DNA of 64,000 bases from Curtobacterium ammoniigenes NBRC 101786 (GCF_001571045.1 NZ_BCSV01000004.1:367008-431007); one strand, 5' to 3'. Shown: positions 1-8,864, counted from the stretch's first letter. Notes: generated by a model not told the origin, from the letters alone. Numbers and translations are program-made.

Positions 1-80
1 AGGTCACGGTCGAGTCCGGCGTCGATGCCGGCTACGGCATCTTCCGCGACCGGGTCACGGGTCTCGAGGTCAGGCTGCAC
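1..80 (-). CDS. Probable ABC importer permease, N-terminal fragment (SsuC/TauC type)
   Basis: Only the first 26 codons lie in the window. A GTG start at 80 sits 7 nt after an AGGAG ribosome binding site and overlaps the end of the ATPase gene by 11 nt, which is typical of translational coupling. The visible residues begin MQPDLETRDPVAEDAV and are acidic and hydrophilic, fitting a cytoplasmic N-terminal leader before the first membrane helix. The permease assignment rests on gene order (binding protein, ATPase, then this) and not on any membrane segment, because none is reached before the window edge. Confidence 0.5.
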   Translation of the reverse strand, partial: MQPDLETRDPVAEDAVAGIDAGLDRD

Positions 81-810
81 GGCGGATCTCCTTCCGCAGC
101 CGATCGGTGATCGCCGCCGTGATCCCCCCGGAGGCGCTGGTGCTGACCGCCGCGGCCCGCTCGTTCGCGACATCCCAGGTCGCGGCGATTCGGCCGGGTC
201 GCGACGACAGGAGCACCACTCGCTGTCCGAGGCGAACGGCCTCCTGTACGTTGTGCGTCACGAACACGATGGTGCGGCGGGTCTCCCGCCAGACCCGCTC
301 GAGCTCGTCATGCAGCAGATCGCGCGTGATCGCGTCGAGCGCCGCGAACGGCTCGTCCATGAGGAGCACACCGCGGTCCTGGGCGAGTGCGCGCGCGAGC
401 GCGACCCGCTGCCGCATGCCGCCCGAAAGTTCGTGCGGCCGCTTCCGTGCCGCGTCGGCGAGGTTCACGAGATCGAGCAGTTCGAGGGCCCGTGCCGCGC
501 GCGGCCGCCGTGGCATGCCGGCGAGCCGCAGCGCGAGCGCAACGTTGTCGAGGGCGCTCAGCCATGGGAACAGCGCGGATTCTTGGAACATGACGGCGCT
601 CCGGCCGCTCGGCACGCTCACGGTGCCTGCGGACGGCGACTCCAAGCCGGCAGTGATGGCAAGCAGCGTCGATTTGCCGCAGCCGGACGCCCCGACCAGG
701 CAGACGAACTCCCCCGAACCGACGCAGAGGTCGATGCCGTCGAGGACGAGCGGCCCGGCGCCGCCGTATCGCTTCGTCAGGTTGGTGATGATGATCGCGT
801 CATCCGTCAT
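70..810 (-). CDS. ABC transporter ATP-binding protein, sulfonate/taurine/nitrate type (SsuB/TauB-like)
   Basis: The 246-residue ATPase should energise import of an oxidised sulfur compound at the inner face of the membrane. The Walker A motif GASGCGKST lies near residue 40, the signature LSGGMRQRVALARAL near 135, and Walker B LLMDEPFAALD near 155, followed by the switch histidine in FVTHNVQEA. This NitT/TauT/SsuB pattern differs from the CysA pattern. The ATG at 810 follows a GGAGG box, and its ATGA overlap with the stop of the upstream binding-protein gene fixes the start; longer in-frame starts would run into that gene. It belongs to the sulfate-assimilation operon, so sulfate or sulfonate is the expected substrate, which is an inference. 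Confidence 0.88.
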   Translation of the reverse strand: MTDDAIIITNLTKRYGGAGPLVLDGIDLCVGSGEFVCLVGASGCGKSTLLAITAGLESPSAGTVSVPSGRSAVMFQESALFPWLSALDNVALALRLAGMPRRPRAARALELLDLVNLADAARKRPHELSGGMRQRVALARALAQDRGVLLMDEPFAALDAITRDLLHDELERVWRETRRTIVFVTHNVQEAVRLGQRVVLLSSRPGRIAATWDVANERAAAVSTSASGGITAAITDRLRKEIRRAA

Positions 811-1883
811 CCGAGCGCCTCCTGAACGGTGATTGGAGAACGATGGGCGCCCCGGAGGACCGCGTCGAGTTGGGACACGTCGACGATGCCGCGGATGCTT
901 CCGCCGCGGCCGATGCCCGCTGCCGTCGCGTGGGCGAGTTCGGTCGAGTAGGCCGACGCGATCGGGTCGGGGCTGAACGTGACGTTCCGGAGGGCTTCCT
1001 GCAGGACCGCGGCCGGGAGGCTCTTCGCACCGTCCGCCGCCATCTGGGCTCCCACAACGCGCGCGTCCTCGGCGGCCGTGTGTGCGGTGAGCCAGTCGAC
1101 AGACCGGACGTCCGCCGCGACGAGCGCTCTGACGGTGGCTGGATGCTCGGCGAGGAATCGTTGGGAGACGACGAGCACCGTCGTCGGGTAGGTGCCTCGC
1201 GGCCATTGGGTCGACTCGTCGACGAGGACGTGACCGCCTGCGTGGACGAGCCGGGTGACCCACGGCTCCGGGACCCAAGCGCCGTCGATCGTGCCCTGCT
1301 CGAACTGGGCGAGGGTGAGCGCGTTCGACTCCGGCTCGATGGTGACATCTCCGCCTGTGGTGAGCGACGTCCGCAATCCGTGCGAGGTCAGGAACGCACG
1401 AAGCGCGACGTCCTGCGTGTTGCCGAGCTGCGGGGTGGCGAGCGTGGCGCCCGCAAGCTGCGAGGTCCGGTCGATGCCGCTGCGGACGACGAGCGCGGCG
1501 CCTCCTTCGGTTGCCCCGGCGACGATTCGGAGCGAAGCACCACCGCTGGCGACATAGGCGTTGATCGCCGGCGATGGGCCGACGTACGCGGCGTCGATCG
1601 CTCCGGCGTTGAGCGCTTCGATCTCAGCAGGACCGGCGTTGAACTGCTCGGTCGTGAGCGCCGTCGCCCCGAGCGCGGCGCGGATGATCCCTTCGCGCAC
1701 GCCGACGAGGGCGGGCGCGTGGGTGACGTCGTCGAAGTAGCCGAGGCGGACCACGGAGGCGGGGGCCGGTACCGCGGCCCCGGCAGTATTGGCCGCGCAC
1801 CCCGAGAGCGCCCAGCCGGTCGCGACGCAGAGCGCAGCGACGGCTGCCGCACGCGCGACGACCAGACGGACGCGACCGATCAT
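807..1883 (-). CDS. ABC transporter substrate-binding lipoprotein, sulfonate/taurine family (SsuA/TauA-like)
   Basis: The 358-residue protein has a signal peptide with a hydrophobic stretch (about residues 5-27) and a lipobox LSGC, so the mature protein should be a membrane-anchored lipoprotein capturing the solute outside the cell. The mature part starts with VRLGYFDDVTHAPALVGVREG, the usual opening of NMT1/SsuA-type periplasmic folds, and includes AAYVGPSPAINAYV, a typical ligand-loop segment of that family. Its ATG overlaps the cysN stop by ATGA and its own stop overlaps the ATPase start in the same way, so it is co-translated with the cys genes. No FMNH2-dependent sulfonatase lies nearby, so sulfate or thiosulfate may be carried instead of a sulfonate. 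Confidence 0.87.
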   Translation of the reverse strand: MIGRVRLVVARAAAVAALCVATGWALSGCAANTAGAAVPAPASVVRLGYFDDVTHAPALVGVREGIIRAALGATALTTEQFNAGPAEIEALNAGAIDAAYVGPSPAINAYVASGGASLRIVAGATEGGAALVVRSGIDRTSQLAGATLATPQLGNTQDVALRAFLTSHGLRTSLTTGGDVTIEPESNALTLAQFEQGTIDGAWVPEPWVTRLVHAGGHVLVDESTQWPRGTYPTTVLVVSQRFLAEHPATVRALVAADVRSVDWLTAHTAAEDARVVGAQMAADGAKSLPAAVLQEALRNVTFSPDPIASAYSTELAHATAAGIGRGGSIRGIVDVSQLDAVLRGAHRSPITVQEALG

Positions 1884-3181
1884 GCGGCGAGGATCGTTCC
1901 CGCCGCCAAGCTGGCGCCGTCCTGGGGATGGATGACGACAAAGGCTCCGTTGCGGCGGTGGACCGTGTATTCGACGAGCGGCAGTGGCGATGCGAGACGG
2001 ACACGGACCTGCCCGATGTCGTTGATCGCGAGATCGCTCGCTTCGACGAGTTCGAGCGTGTCGAGGTCCCGGCGGCCCTCGAGCGCCGTGACGATCGCCT
2101 GCACCGTCGCCGTGCCGTATTTGATGAGCACGCGCTGGCCAGTGACCAGCGGACGCGGGTCGAGCCAGAACAGCGACGCCGCGAACTCCTGCGCCAGCGG
2201 GTTGGGAGCGTCGGCACCAGCGATGACGACGCCGCGGGGCGCGTCGATGTCGTCGGCGAGGCGGAGCGACACGGACCGCGGAGCGTACGCGGCGTCGAGG
2301 GTGCCGTCCGCGGTCTCGATACCAATGACCGTGGTGGTCGCGCCGCCGGGCAGGACGCTCACGCGGTCTCCGACGCGCACCGCACCGGACGAGATCTGCC
2401 CCGCGAACGCACGATAGTCGCGAAACGCGTCCGGATCGAGGCCCGGCGCGAGCGACCCTTGGGGCCGGATCACGGTCTGGACCGGAAGCCGGAAGGGCGC
2501 GAGGACGTCCTCGGCCTCGTCGACCACGGCGAGGGTCTCCAGTAGCTCCAGCAGCGCCGGCCCGCCGTACCAGGGCGTGTTCGGCGAGGCTTCGACGACG
2601 TTGTCTCCTTCCAGCGCCGACACGGGGATCACGGAGACACCCTCGAGCCCGAGCTCTCCGGCGAGCGCGAGCGCATCCGCCTCCACGGCGCGGAACAGCC
2701 CCTCGTCGTATCCCGTCAGATCGACCTTGTTGACCGCGACGATCACGTGCGGCACGCGCAGCAGCTGCACGACAGCCAGGTGTCGGCGAGTCTGCTCGAG
2801 GACCCCGTTGCGGACGTCGACGAGCACGACGACCGCGTCGGCCGTCGTCGATCCGGTGACCATGTTGCGCGTGTACTGCACGTGCCCGGGGCAGTCGGCG
2901 AGCACGAAGCTGCGGCGACCGGTCGAGAAATAGCGGTAGGCGACATCGATGGTGATCCCCTGCTCCCGCTCGGCACGGAGTCCGTCAGTGAGCAGCGCGA
3001 AGTCGATGCGGTCCCCGCCGCCGAAGCCGCGTGCCGCGCTGGCTCGGGTGATCGCGTCGAGTTGATCGGCGAGGATCGCTTTGCTGTCGTGCAGCAGGCG
3101 CCCGACGAGCGTGGACTTGCCGTCGTCGACGGATCCGGCGGTCGCGAAGCGGAACAGTCCGCGAGTCGAGGTGTCGCTCAT
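1880..3181 (-). CDS. cysN: Sulfate adenylyltransferase subunit 1 (GTPase)
   Basis: CysN is the regulatory GTPase of ATP sulfurylase and drives formation of adenylyl sulfate (APS) from sulfate and ATP together with CysD. The EF-Tu-like G domain shows G1 GSVDDGKST near residue 18, the switch G3 DCPGHVQYTRNM near 95, and G4 NKVD near 150, followed by two beta-barrel domains to residue 433. No APS kinase (CysC) domain is fused at the C-terminus, in line with the APS reductase route of this operon. The start MSDTSTRGLF is chosen because its ATG overlaps the cysD stop by one base. The longer upstream reading runs through the cysD C-terminus. Confidence 0.95.
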   Translation of the reverse strand: MSDTSTRGLFRFATAGSVDDGKSTLVGRLLHDSKAILADQLDAITRASAARGFGGGDRIDFALLTDGLRAEREQGITIDVAYRYFSTGRRSFVLADCPGHVQYTRNMVTGSTTADAVVVLVDVRNGVLEQTRRHLAVVQLLRVPHVIVAVNKVDLTGYDEGLFRAVEADALALAGELGLEGVSVIPVSALEGDNVVEASPNTPWYGGPALLELLETLAVVDEAEDVLAPFRLPVQTVIRPQGSLAPGLDPDAFRDYRAFAGQISSGAVRVGDRVSVLPGGATTTVIGIETADGTLDAAYAPRSVSLRLADDIDAPRGVVIAGADAPNPLAQEFAASLFWLDPRPLVTGQRVLIKYGTATVQAIVTALEGRRDLDTLELVEASDLAINDIGQVRVRLASPLPLVEYTVHRRNGAFVVIHPQDGASLAAGTILAA

Positions 3182-4242
3182 CAGAAGTATCCGTCCTTCT
3201 TGCGGTCTTCCATGCCTGCTTCGGAGATCCGGTCGTCGGCACGGGTCGCACCGCGTTCGGTCAGCGTGGAGGCTGCGACCTCGTTGACCACGCTCGTCAC
3301 GTCGGTCGCGTCCGACTCCACGGCGCCGGTGCACGACATGTCGCCGACGGTGCGGTAGCGCACCAGCCGGCGCTCGACCACCTCGTCGGGGCGCGGCAAC
3401 GAGACGGGGCTGACGGCGCGCCACATGCCGTCCCGCCGGTAGACGTCGCGCTCATGGGCGTAGTAGAGCGGCGGCAGTGCGATCCGCTCGCGCTCGATGT
3501 AGCGCCAGACGTCCAGTTCGGTCCAGTTGCTGATCGGGAAGGCGCGAACATGCTGTCCGGGCGTGTGTCGGCCGTTGTAGAGGTTCCAGAGCTCGGGTCG
3601 CTGATTCCGGGGATCCCACTGACCGAACTCGTCGCGGAGCGAGATGATTCGCTCCTTCGCACGCGCCTTGTCCTCATCGCGGCGACCGCCGCCGAAGACG
3701 GCGTCGTGCCGCCCGTGCTGGATCGCGTCGAGCAACGGCAGCGTCTGCAGGGGATTGCGGGTGCCGTCCGCCCGCTCGGTGAGCCGGCCGTCATCGATGA
3801 AGGCCTGCACGCTCGCGACGTGCAGCGTCAGGCCGAGCCGCGCCACGGTCGCGTCTCGGAATGCCAGGACCTCCGGGAAATTGTGACCCGTGTCGACGTG
3901 GAGCACCGGGAACGGGATCCGTGCCGGCCAGAATGCCTTGGCCGCCAGGTGCAGCATCACAACGGAGTCTTTTCCGCCCGAGAACAGCATCACCGGCCGG
4001 TCGAACTCCGCGACGACCTCGCGGATGATGTGGATGGCCTCGTTCTCAAGCATGTCGAGCGCGTCTCGGGACGGCGCACCTGTGGCGCTGACAGCGACGC
4101 CGCCCGCAGCGTGAGCGGCCTCCGGATCGGCGGCCGGAGCGGCCTCCGGATCGGCAGCGGGAGCGGCCACAGGATCGACGGCGGGAACAGCCTCCGGCTC
4201 GCGAGCTCCAGACCGCAGGTCGACGGAATTGGAAATCGTCAT
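3181..4242 (-). CDS. cysD: Sulfate adenylyltransferase subunit 2
   Basis: CysD is the catalytic PP-loop subunit of ATP sulfurylase, partner of CysN. The PP-loop motif MLFSGGKDSVVMLHLA lies near residue 80, and the downstream segments VLHVDTGHNFPEVL and FGGGRRDEDKARAKERI are characteristic of the family, as is the C-terminal DRISEAGMEDRKKDGYF. The protein is 353 residues, about 50 longer than most CysD proteins. The excess is an N-terminal stretch (about residues 15-50) of near-tandem Pro/Ala/Asp/Glu units such as PAADPEAA repeated three times. The ATG overlaps the cysH stop as ATGA. A start five codons upstream (ATG at 4257) is also possible but has no better ribosome binding site. Confidence 0.95.
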   Translation of the reverse strand: MTISNSVDLRSGAREPEAVPAVDPVAAPAADPEAAPAADPEAAHAAGGVAVSATGAPSRDALDMLENEAIHIIREVVAEFDRPVMLFSGGKDSVVMLHLAAKAFWPARIPFPVLHVDTGHNFPEVLAFRDATVARLGLTLHVASVQAFIDDGRLTERADGTRNPLQTLPLLDAIQHGRHDAVFGGGRRDEDKARAKERIISLRDEFGQWDPRNQRPELWNLYNGRHTPGQHVRAFPISNWTELDVWRYIERERIALPPLYYAHERDVYRRDGMWRAVSPVSLPRPDEVVERRLVRYRTVGDMSCTGAVESDATDVTSVVNEVAASTLTERGATRADDRISEAGMEDRKKDGYF

Positions 4243-4982
4243 AGGTGGATCCCGCATTCCGTCTTGGTGAGTCCGGCCCAGCGACCGGATCGGGGGTCGT
4301 CGCCGGGAGCGACCGGCTTGGTGCAGGGCTCGCAGCCGATGGAGGGGTAGCCATTCGTCAGCAGCAGGTTCAGCGGAACGCCGTGCTCGCCCGCGTATCC
4401 GACGAGCTGGTCGAGCTCCCAGGCGGCGAGTGGGTTGACCTTGACGAGACCGTGGCGGTCGTCCCACTGGACGAGGGGCGTGCCCGTCCGGGTCGGAGCC
4501 TCGTCTCGGCGCACACCGGTGAACCACACCTCGTACCCGGAGAGCGCCTTCTGCAGCGGCGCCACCTTGCGGAGCTGGCAGCACAGCCCGGGATCGCGTG
4601 ACCAGAGGCGTTCGCCGTACTGGGCGTCCTGCTCGGCGACGGTCTGTTCGGGCAGGACGTCGACCACTGTCACGTCGAGGGATCGAGCGACCTCGTCGCG
4701 CGTGATCCGGGTCTCGAGGAAGTGATAGCCCGTGTCGAGGAACAGCACGTCGACGCTCGGGAGCGCCTCGGACACGAGGTGCGGCAGCACGGCGTCCGCC
4801 ATCGAGCAGGCGACCGCGGCCCGGCGAACGTCGAAATGCCGGGCGACCCAGGCCACGACCTCCGCAGCGGACGCTTCGCCGTCGGTCGCGCCGGATCGGA
4901 GCTCAGCGGCACCCTCGGCAGCGAGGGCCTGCAGTTCGTCGGTGTCGCGGAGCCGCTGGCGCGGCGAATCGATGTCGGTCAC
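4239..4982 (-). CDS. cysH: Adenylyl-sulfate (APS) reductase, iron-sulfur type
   Basis: The enzyme reduces APS to sulfite and AMP with thioredoxin as donor. At 247 residues it has the PP-loop-like fold (VLFLDTGYHFLET) plus both cysteine pairs that bind a [4Fe-4S] cluster, DPGLCCQLRK and IGCEPC, and the C-terminal TKTECGIHL carrying the redox-active cysteine. The cluster cysteines distinguish bacterial APS reductase from the cluster-free PAPS reductase of enterobacteria. This fits an operon that has cysD/cysN but no APS kinase. A GTG start overlaps the sir stop as GTGA; the long upstream extension of the frame is antisense-like noise through sir. Confidence 0.95.
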   Translation of the reverse strand: MTDIDSPRQRLRDTDELQALAAEGAAELRSGATDGEASAAEVVAWVARHFDVRRAAVACSMADAVLPHLVSEALPSVDVLFLDTGYHFLETRITRDEVARSLDVTVVDVLPEQTVAEQDAQYGERLWSRDPGLCCQLRKVAPLQKALSGYEVWFTGVRRDEAPTRTGTPLVQWDDRHGLVKVNPLAAWELDQLVGYAGEHGVPLNLLLTNGYPSIGCEPCTKPVAPGDDPRSGRWAGLTKTECGIHL

Positions 4983-6685
4983 TGGAGCGCCTCCTCGTCG
5001 GCTGCGTGCGCCCATTCGGCGAAGGTCTGCGTTTCCGTGCGGTCGGCCAGGAATCGACGGACGAGCCGTTCGACGTATGCGGGAAGGTCGGCTTGTGTCA
5101 CCTTGAGCCCACGCACGGTACGACCGAGTCCCGCGTCCGCCCGCGTGTCCGAGGCGAGGCCACCGCCGAGATGCACCTGAAACCCGGGGCCTTGAACGCC
5201 GTTCGCGTCGGTGAGGATCTGCCCCTTGAGACCGATGTCGGCGGTCTGGATGCGGGCGCATGAGTTCGGGCACCCGTTGATGTGCAGGCTGATCGGGTGC
5301 GGCAGGTCGATGTCGGCGAGCCGCTCCTCGAGCACCGCGATCGTCGCCGTCGCCGTGTCTTTCGTGTCGACGATCGCGAGCTTGCAGTACTCCAGGCCGG
5401 TGCAGGCGATGGTGCTGCGCCGGAACGGGCTCGGCCGTGCGGACAGCCCGATCCCGTCGAGTTCCGCGACAAGCGACTCGACCTGGTCGTCGGCGATATC
5501 GAGCACGACGAGCTTCTGGTGCGGCGTCGTCCGGAGGCGCGTGGAACCATGCGCCTCGAGCGCGTCGGCGAGCGCGATCAGTCGCGTCCCCGACAGACGG
5601 CCGACCGTCGGCGCGACACCGATGGAGTTGCGGCCGTCCTTCTGCGTGTGCACGCCGATGTGGTCGCCTGGCGTGGTCGGCCGCGGCGCAGCGGGACCGT
5701 CTGCGAGACGGTAGCCGAGGTATTCGGTCTCCAGAACCTCCCGGAATCGTTCGACACCCCACTCGGCGAGCAGAAACTTCAACCGGGCCTTGTTTCGTAG
5801 ACGGCGATAGCCGTAATCGCGGAAGATGCTGGTGACGCCCTCCCACACGTCCGCTGCCTGCGCCTCGGTGACGAACGCCCCGAGGCGCTCCGCGAGCCGC
5901 GGTGTCGTCGAGAGCGCTCCACCGACCCAGAGGTCGTATCCCGGGCCGAGCTCGGGGTGTACCGTCCCGACCAGCGCGATGTCGTTGATCTCGTGCACGA
6001 CGTCCTGGCTCGGGTGCCCCGTGATCGCACTCTTGAACTTGCGTGGCAGGTTCGAGTACTCCGGGTTCGCCAGCGCGCGGCGCTGAATCTCGTCGATGAC
6101 GGGCGTCGGATCGATGATCTCGTCGGCTGCGATCCCGGCAAGCGGACTGCCGAGGATGACGCGCGGGACGTCACCGCACGCCTCCGTCGTCTGCAGGCCC
6201 ACGGCCTCGAGTCGACGCCAGATCTCGGGTACGGACTCGATCTCCACCCAGTGCAGCTGAATGTTCTGACGGTCCGTCAGATCTGCCGAGTCGCGGGCGT
6301 GGTCACGAGCGATTTCGCCGATGACGCGCAACTGGCGCGTCGTCAATCGGCCGCCATCGATGCGGACGCGGAGCATGAAATAGCGGTCCTCGAGCTCCTC
6401 CGGCGCGAGCGCGGCAGTTCTGCCGCCGTCGATCCCCGGCTTGCGCTGGGTGTAGAGGCCCCACCACCGAAAGCGTCCGTGCAGATCGCTCGGATCGATG
6501 CTGTCGAACCCATTCTGCGCGTAGGTCGTCTCGATGCGATGGCGAACGTTGAGGCCGTCATCGTCCTGCTTCAGAGCCTCGTTGCTGTTGAGCGGGTCGT
6601 GGCCATCGATCTTCCACTGCCCATTCGCCACGCCGGCTCGGGTCCCCCGAACACGGCGAACCTGGGTCGCCTCAGTCGCTGTCAT
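4979..6685 (-). CDS. sir: Ferredoxin-dependent sulfite reductase
   Basis: The 568-residue protein has the duplicated nitrite/sulfite reductase architecture and should reduce sulfite to sulfide with six electrons. The siroheme/[4Fe-4S] ligands are visible as C-x5-C in CTGLEYCKLA and C-x3-C in NGCPNSCARIQ. The Tyr in WWGLYTQRKPG and the Cys in TTEACGDVPR occupy the positions that are cross-linked in mycobacterial SirA, favouring sulfite over nitrite, as does the operon. It is the first gene of the leftward sulfur operon. The ATG at 6685 is preceded by GAGGGG at a good distance. The 118-bp gap upstream probably holds the operon promoter, but I could not pick convincing -10/-35 boxes. Confidence 0.94.
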   Translation of the reverse strand: MTATEATQVRRVRGTRAGVANGQWKIDGHDPLNSNEALKQDDDGLNVRHRIETTYAQNGFDSIDPSDLHGRFRWWGLYTQRKPGIDGGRTAALAPEELEDRYFMLRVRIDGGRLTTRQLRVIGEIARDHARDSADLTDRQNIQLHWVEIESVPEIWRRLEAVGLQTTEACGDVPRVILGSPLAGIAADEIIDPTPVIDEIQRRALANPEYSNLPRKFKSAITGHPSQDVVHEINDIALVGTVHPELGPGYDLWVGGALSTTPRLAERLGAFVTEAQAADVWEGVTSIFRDYGYRRLRNKARLKFLLAEWGVERFREVLETEYLGYRLADGPAAPRPTTPGDHIGVHTQKDGRNSIGVAPTVGRLSGTRLIALADALEAHGSTRLRTTPHQKLVVLDIADDQVESLVAELDGIGLSARPSPFRRSTIACTGLEYCKLAIVDTKDTATATIAVLEERLADIDLPHPISLHINGCPNSCARIQTADIGLKGQILTDANGVQGPGFQVHLGGGLASDTRADAGLGRTVRGLKVTQADLPAYVERLVRRFLADRTETQTFAEWAHAADEEALQ

Positions 6686-6803
6686 GTCGCCCCTCACGTC
6701 GCTCTCAGCAGATCGGACACGACCGTATGAGCGGACGACAGGGCACCGCCAGCGCTGCTGCAACATGACGACGCGGTGCGTAACAGTGTGACGCTGTGGA
6801 GGA

Positions 6804-7508
6804 TCAGTCCTCTGATGAACCGGACATGGCGCTGCCGATGCGATCGAGCACAACCGCGACGACGTCATCCGGCGTCGAATCCGGAGTCACGAGCGGCTCG
6901 GCGACGAGGTCGGCCTCGGACCCGTGCACGAGGTCCAGGAAGTAGCCGGGTGCGAGCAGATACGGCAGCGCCACCACGCGCCCGGTCCCCCTCTCTCGGG
7001 CCGTTCGCACGGCAGCGGCAAACGTCGGCTCGGCGGCGGAGAGGAATCCGACCGACACGTCGGCCCCGATCCGCGCCGACAGCATCGCGCCGATGCGGAG
7101 GCAGTCCTTCACCGCGCGAGCGTCGGACGACCCGGCGGCGGCCAGCGCAACCGAGTCATCCGGGCGCCAATGGACCCCCTGCAGTCGTCGCTCAAGCACC
7201 GCCGCGAGCCGCTCGTCCGGGCCGAGCGCTGCCGTCACGACCGCCGGCGCGGCAGCTGCCGCGGCGCTCGCCGCGAGATCCACGTACACGTGATATCCCG
7301 CGGACAGGAGCAGCGGAACGATCACGGCGCGCGCGCCCGACGGGACGGCGGCGAGCGCAGTCGGAACATCGGGCATTTGCACATCGACGTGGCACGCGAT
7401 CACGTCCACTGCACTGCGCGCTCGCACCGCATCGACGAGCGCACGGACCGCACGCTGACCGCGTGGCGAGGCGGTGCCGTGCGAGGCGGCGAGGACGGTG
7501 ACGGACAC
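6804..7508 (-). CDS. CbiX-like sirohydrochlorin chelatase
   Basis: This two-domain chelatase-like protein (234 residues) should insert Fe or Co into sirohydrochlorin; next to sir, iron insertion for siroheme is the natural role. The N-terminal copy carries the likely metal-handling histidines, in LAASHGT (His10) and LLLSAGYHVYVDLA. The second copy has the matching segment PYLLAPGYFLDLV with Phe in place of His, so only the first half may be catalytic. I prefer the GTG at 7508, 4 nt after AGGAG and 7 nt past the upstream stop, because the protein then begins MSVTVLAASHGT as in relatives. GTG at 7526 is the alternative and would overlap the upstream gene. Confidence 0.85.
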   Translation of the reverse strand: MSVTVLAASHGTASPRGQRAVRALVDAVRARSAVDVIACHVDVQMPDVPTALAAVPSGARAVIVPLLLSAGYHVYVDLAASAAAAAAPAVVTAALGPDERLAAVLERRLQGVHWRPDDSVALAAAGSSDARAVKDCLRIGAMLSARIGADVSVGFLSAAEPTFAAAVRTARERGTGRVVALPYLLAPGYFLDLVHGSEADLVAEPLVTPDSTPDDVVAVVLDRIGSAMSGSSED

Positions 7509-7515
7509 GGGGCTC

Positions 7516-8283
7516 CTACTGGCCACCGGCGTGGGACACCGCTGGCGGGGTGTGCAGGACAGGCGGAATCACCGGATGGGTGGGGATGACCGGGCTCGGT
7601 GTCGTGGTTGGCTCGGGGCTGTTGCGGCCGTGCCCGAGGAGCCATCCGGGGGTCGGCAACGTCGGGACTGGAACGCCGATGACGGGTGCGCCGTGACCGG
7701 ACGCGCTGCCGCCGGGAGCGCTGCTGCCATGCGCACTGCTGCTGGCGCTGGACGGCGCCGACGACGGCGCTTCCGGCGTCGGAGCTACGGGCGCAGGCGG
7801 CAGCGCGGTACTCCCAGGCGTCACCGGCGAAACGACGGGATGCTGCCCTGGCGCCGGTCTTCCGGGAGGAGCTGGCTGCGGGTGACCGGTCAATCTTCCG
7901 ACTGCGCCGACGATCGTGCTGGTGGCCGCGTGTCGGAACTGCGGATCTGCTGCAGCGGCGGCGGCCGTTCCGGCGACAAGGAACCCGGCGAGGCTCACCG
8001 CGGTGACCGCCGCAACCCCACGACGTGACCGGGCCGAGCGTCGTTGCGCGGCTGCTGCGGCCTCCGACGCCCGAACCGAGCGGCGCGACGGCAGCACGTG
8101 AACAGTTGCCTGGGCAGACGAGCCCGCGAGCAAGGCGGCCAGTTCGGCATTCGGGACGGGAGGATCGCCGGCACCCAGATCGGCGATGTCGGCAAGCGAT
8201 TGCAGAAGGGCATCGGGCTGTGCAGGATCGAGCCCGACCTCGGCAAAGAGCGACGACAGCGACGCTTCGGTGTGCTCGGTCAC
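7516..8283 (-). CDS. Membrane protein, probable anti-sigma factor
   Basis: The 255-residue protein has a cytoplasmic N-terminal part (about 1-88), one membrane segment (AAVTAVSLAGFLVAGTAAAA, about 90-113) and a long Pro/Ser/Ala-rich outside tail. The GTG start overlaps the sigma factor stop as GTGA, and this pairing plus topology suggests it holds the sigma factor at the membrane. There is no HxxxCxxC zinc motif, so it is not a ZAS-type anti-sigma factor. Just after the membrane segment, DPQFRHAATSTIVGAVG resembles a motif in the protein encoded upstream of the sigma gene. The function is inferred from context; sequence alone gives no known domain. Confidence 0.7.
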   Translation of the reverse strand: MTEHTEASLSSLFAEVGLDPAQPDALLQSLADIADLGAGDPPVPNAELAALLAGSSAQATVHVLPSRRSVRASEAAAAAQRRSARSRRGVAAVTAVSLAGFLVAGTAAAAAADPQFRHAATSTIVGAVGRLTGHPQPAPPGRPAPGQHPVVSPVTPGSTALPPAPVAPTPEAPSSAPSSASSSAHGSSAPGGSASGHGAPVIGVPVPTLPTPGWLLGHGRNSPEPTTTPSPVIPTHPVIPPVLHTPPAVSHAGGQ

Positions 8284-8864
8284 GACATCGCCACCTTCCC
8301 GACGCCGAGTTGGGTGGCTGGCACCAGGTCGATGTGTCCCGCGTTCTCGACTCGTTGTCGCAGACTCACGAGCGCTCGGCGTTGGAGCTGCTTCACTGCA
8401 CCCACCGACCGGTCCATGACGGCCGCGGTGTCCTCGAGCGAGAGATCGGCGATGACGCGGAGCGCGATGACCTCGCGTTGCTCCGCACTCAGCGAATCGA
8501 GCAACGGCAGCACGTTGCTGCCGAATCCGTGCGTCATCACGATGTCCTCTGCTGACGGGACGAGCCGTGTCTCGTTGTCTGGTTCGTATGGTTCGAAGGC
8601 CGGCCCCCGGGCACGCTGCCGATAGTGGTCGACGCACCGGGCGTGGGCAATGGTGTAAATCAGGGTCTTCAGCCCTGCACGACCGCCGGTCACAGTACCG
8701 ATCCGCTCGTGCAGTGCGATAAAGACGTCATGCGTCACCGCTTCAGGATCCGGCAGACCGCGGGCGTGAAGATATCCGCGGACTCCTGGTGCGAATTCGC
8801 GGTAGGCATCGGAGAACAGCGAAGCCTCGCTGCTCTCGTCGGTGGCCTTAGCCCGAGCGCGCAC
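8280..8864 (-). CDS. RNA polymerase sigma factor, ECF-like sigma-70 family
   Basis: The 194-residue protein has a region-2 segment (FAPGVRGYLHARGLPDPEAV through IAHARCVDHYRQRA) and a region-4 helix-turn-helix (LDSLSAEQREVIALRVIADLSLEDTAAVMDRSVGAVKQ) without regions 1.1 or 3, as in extracytoplasmic-function sigma factors. I place the start at GTG 8864, six bases after GGAAGG. The ATG at 8882 has only CAGG one base upstream but is the alternative. The gene overlaps the putative anti-sigma gene downstream and follows a small signal-anchored protein gene, so the three are likely one regulatory unit. Which stress it answers cannot be read from sequence. Confidence 0.9.
   Translation of the reverse strand: MRARAKATDESSEASLFSDAYREFAPGVRGYLHARGLPDPEAVTHDVFIALHERIGTVTGGRAGLKTLIYTIAHARCVDHYRQRARGPAFEPYEPDNETRLVPSAEDIVMTHGFGSNVLPLLDSLSAEQREVIALRVIADLSLEDTAAVMDRSVGAVKQLQRRALVSLRQRVENAGHIDLVPATQLGVGKVAMS

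Noticed and set aside
6686..6803. Specific promoter or riboswitch in front of the sulfur operon
   Set aside because: No convincing -10/-35 pair or conserved RNA motif could be picked by eye in the 118-bp gap.
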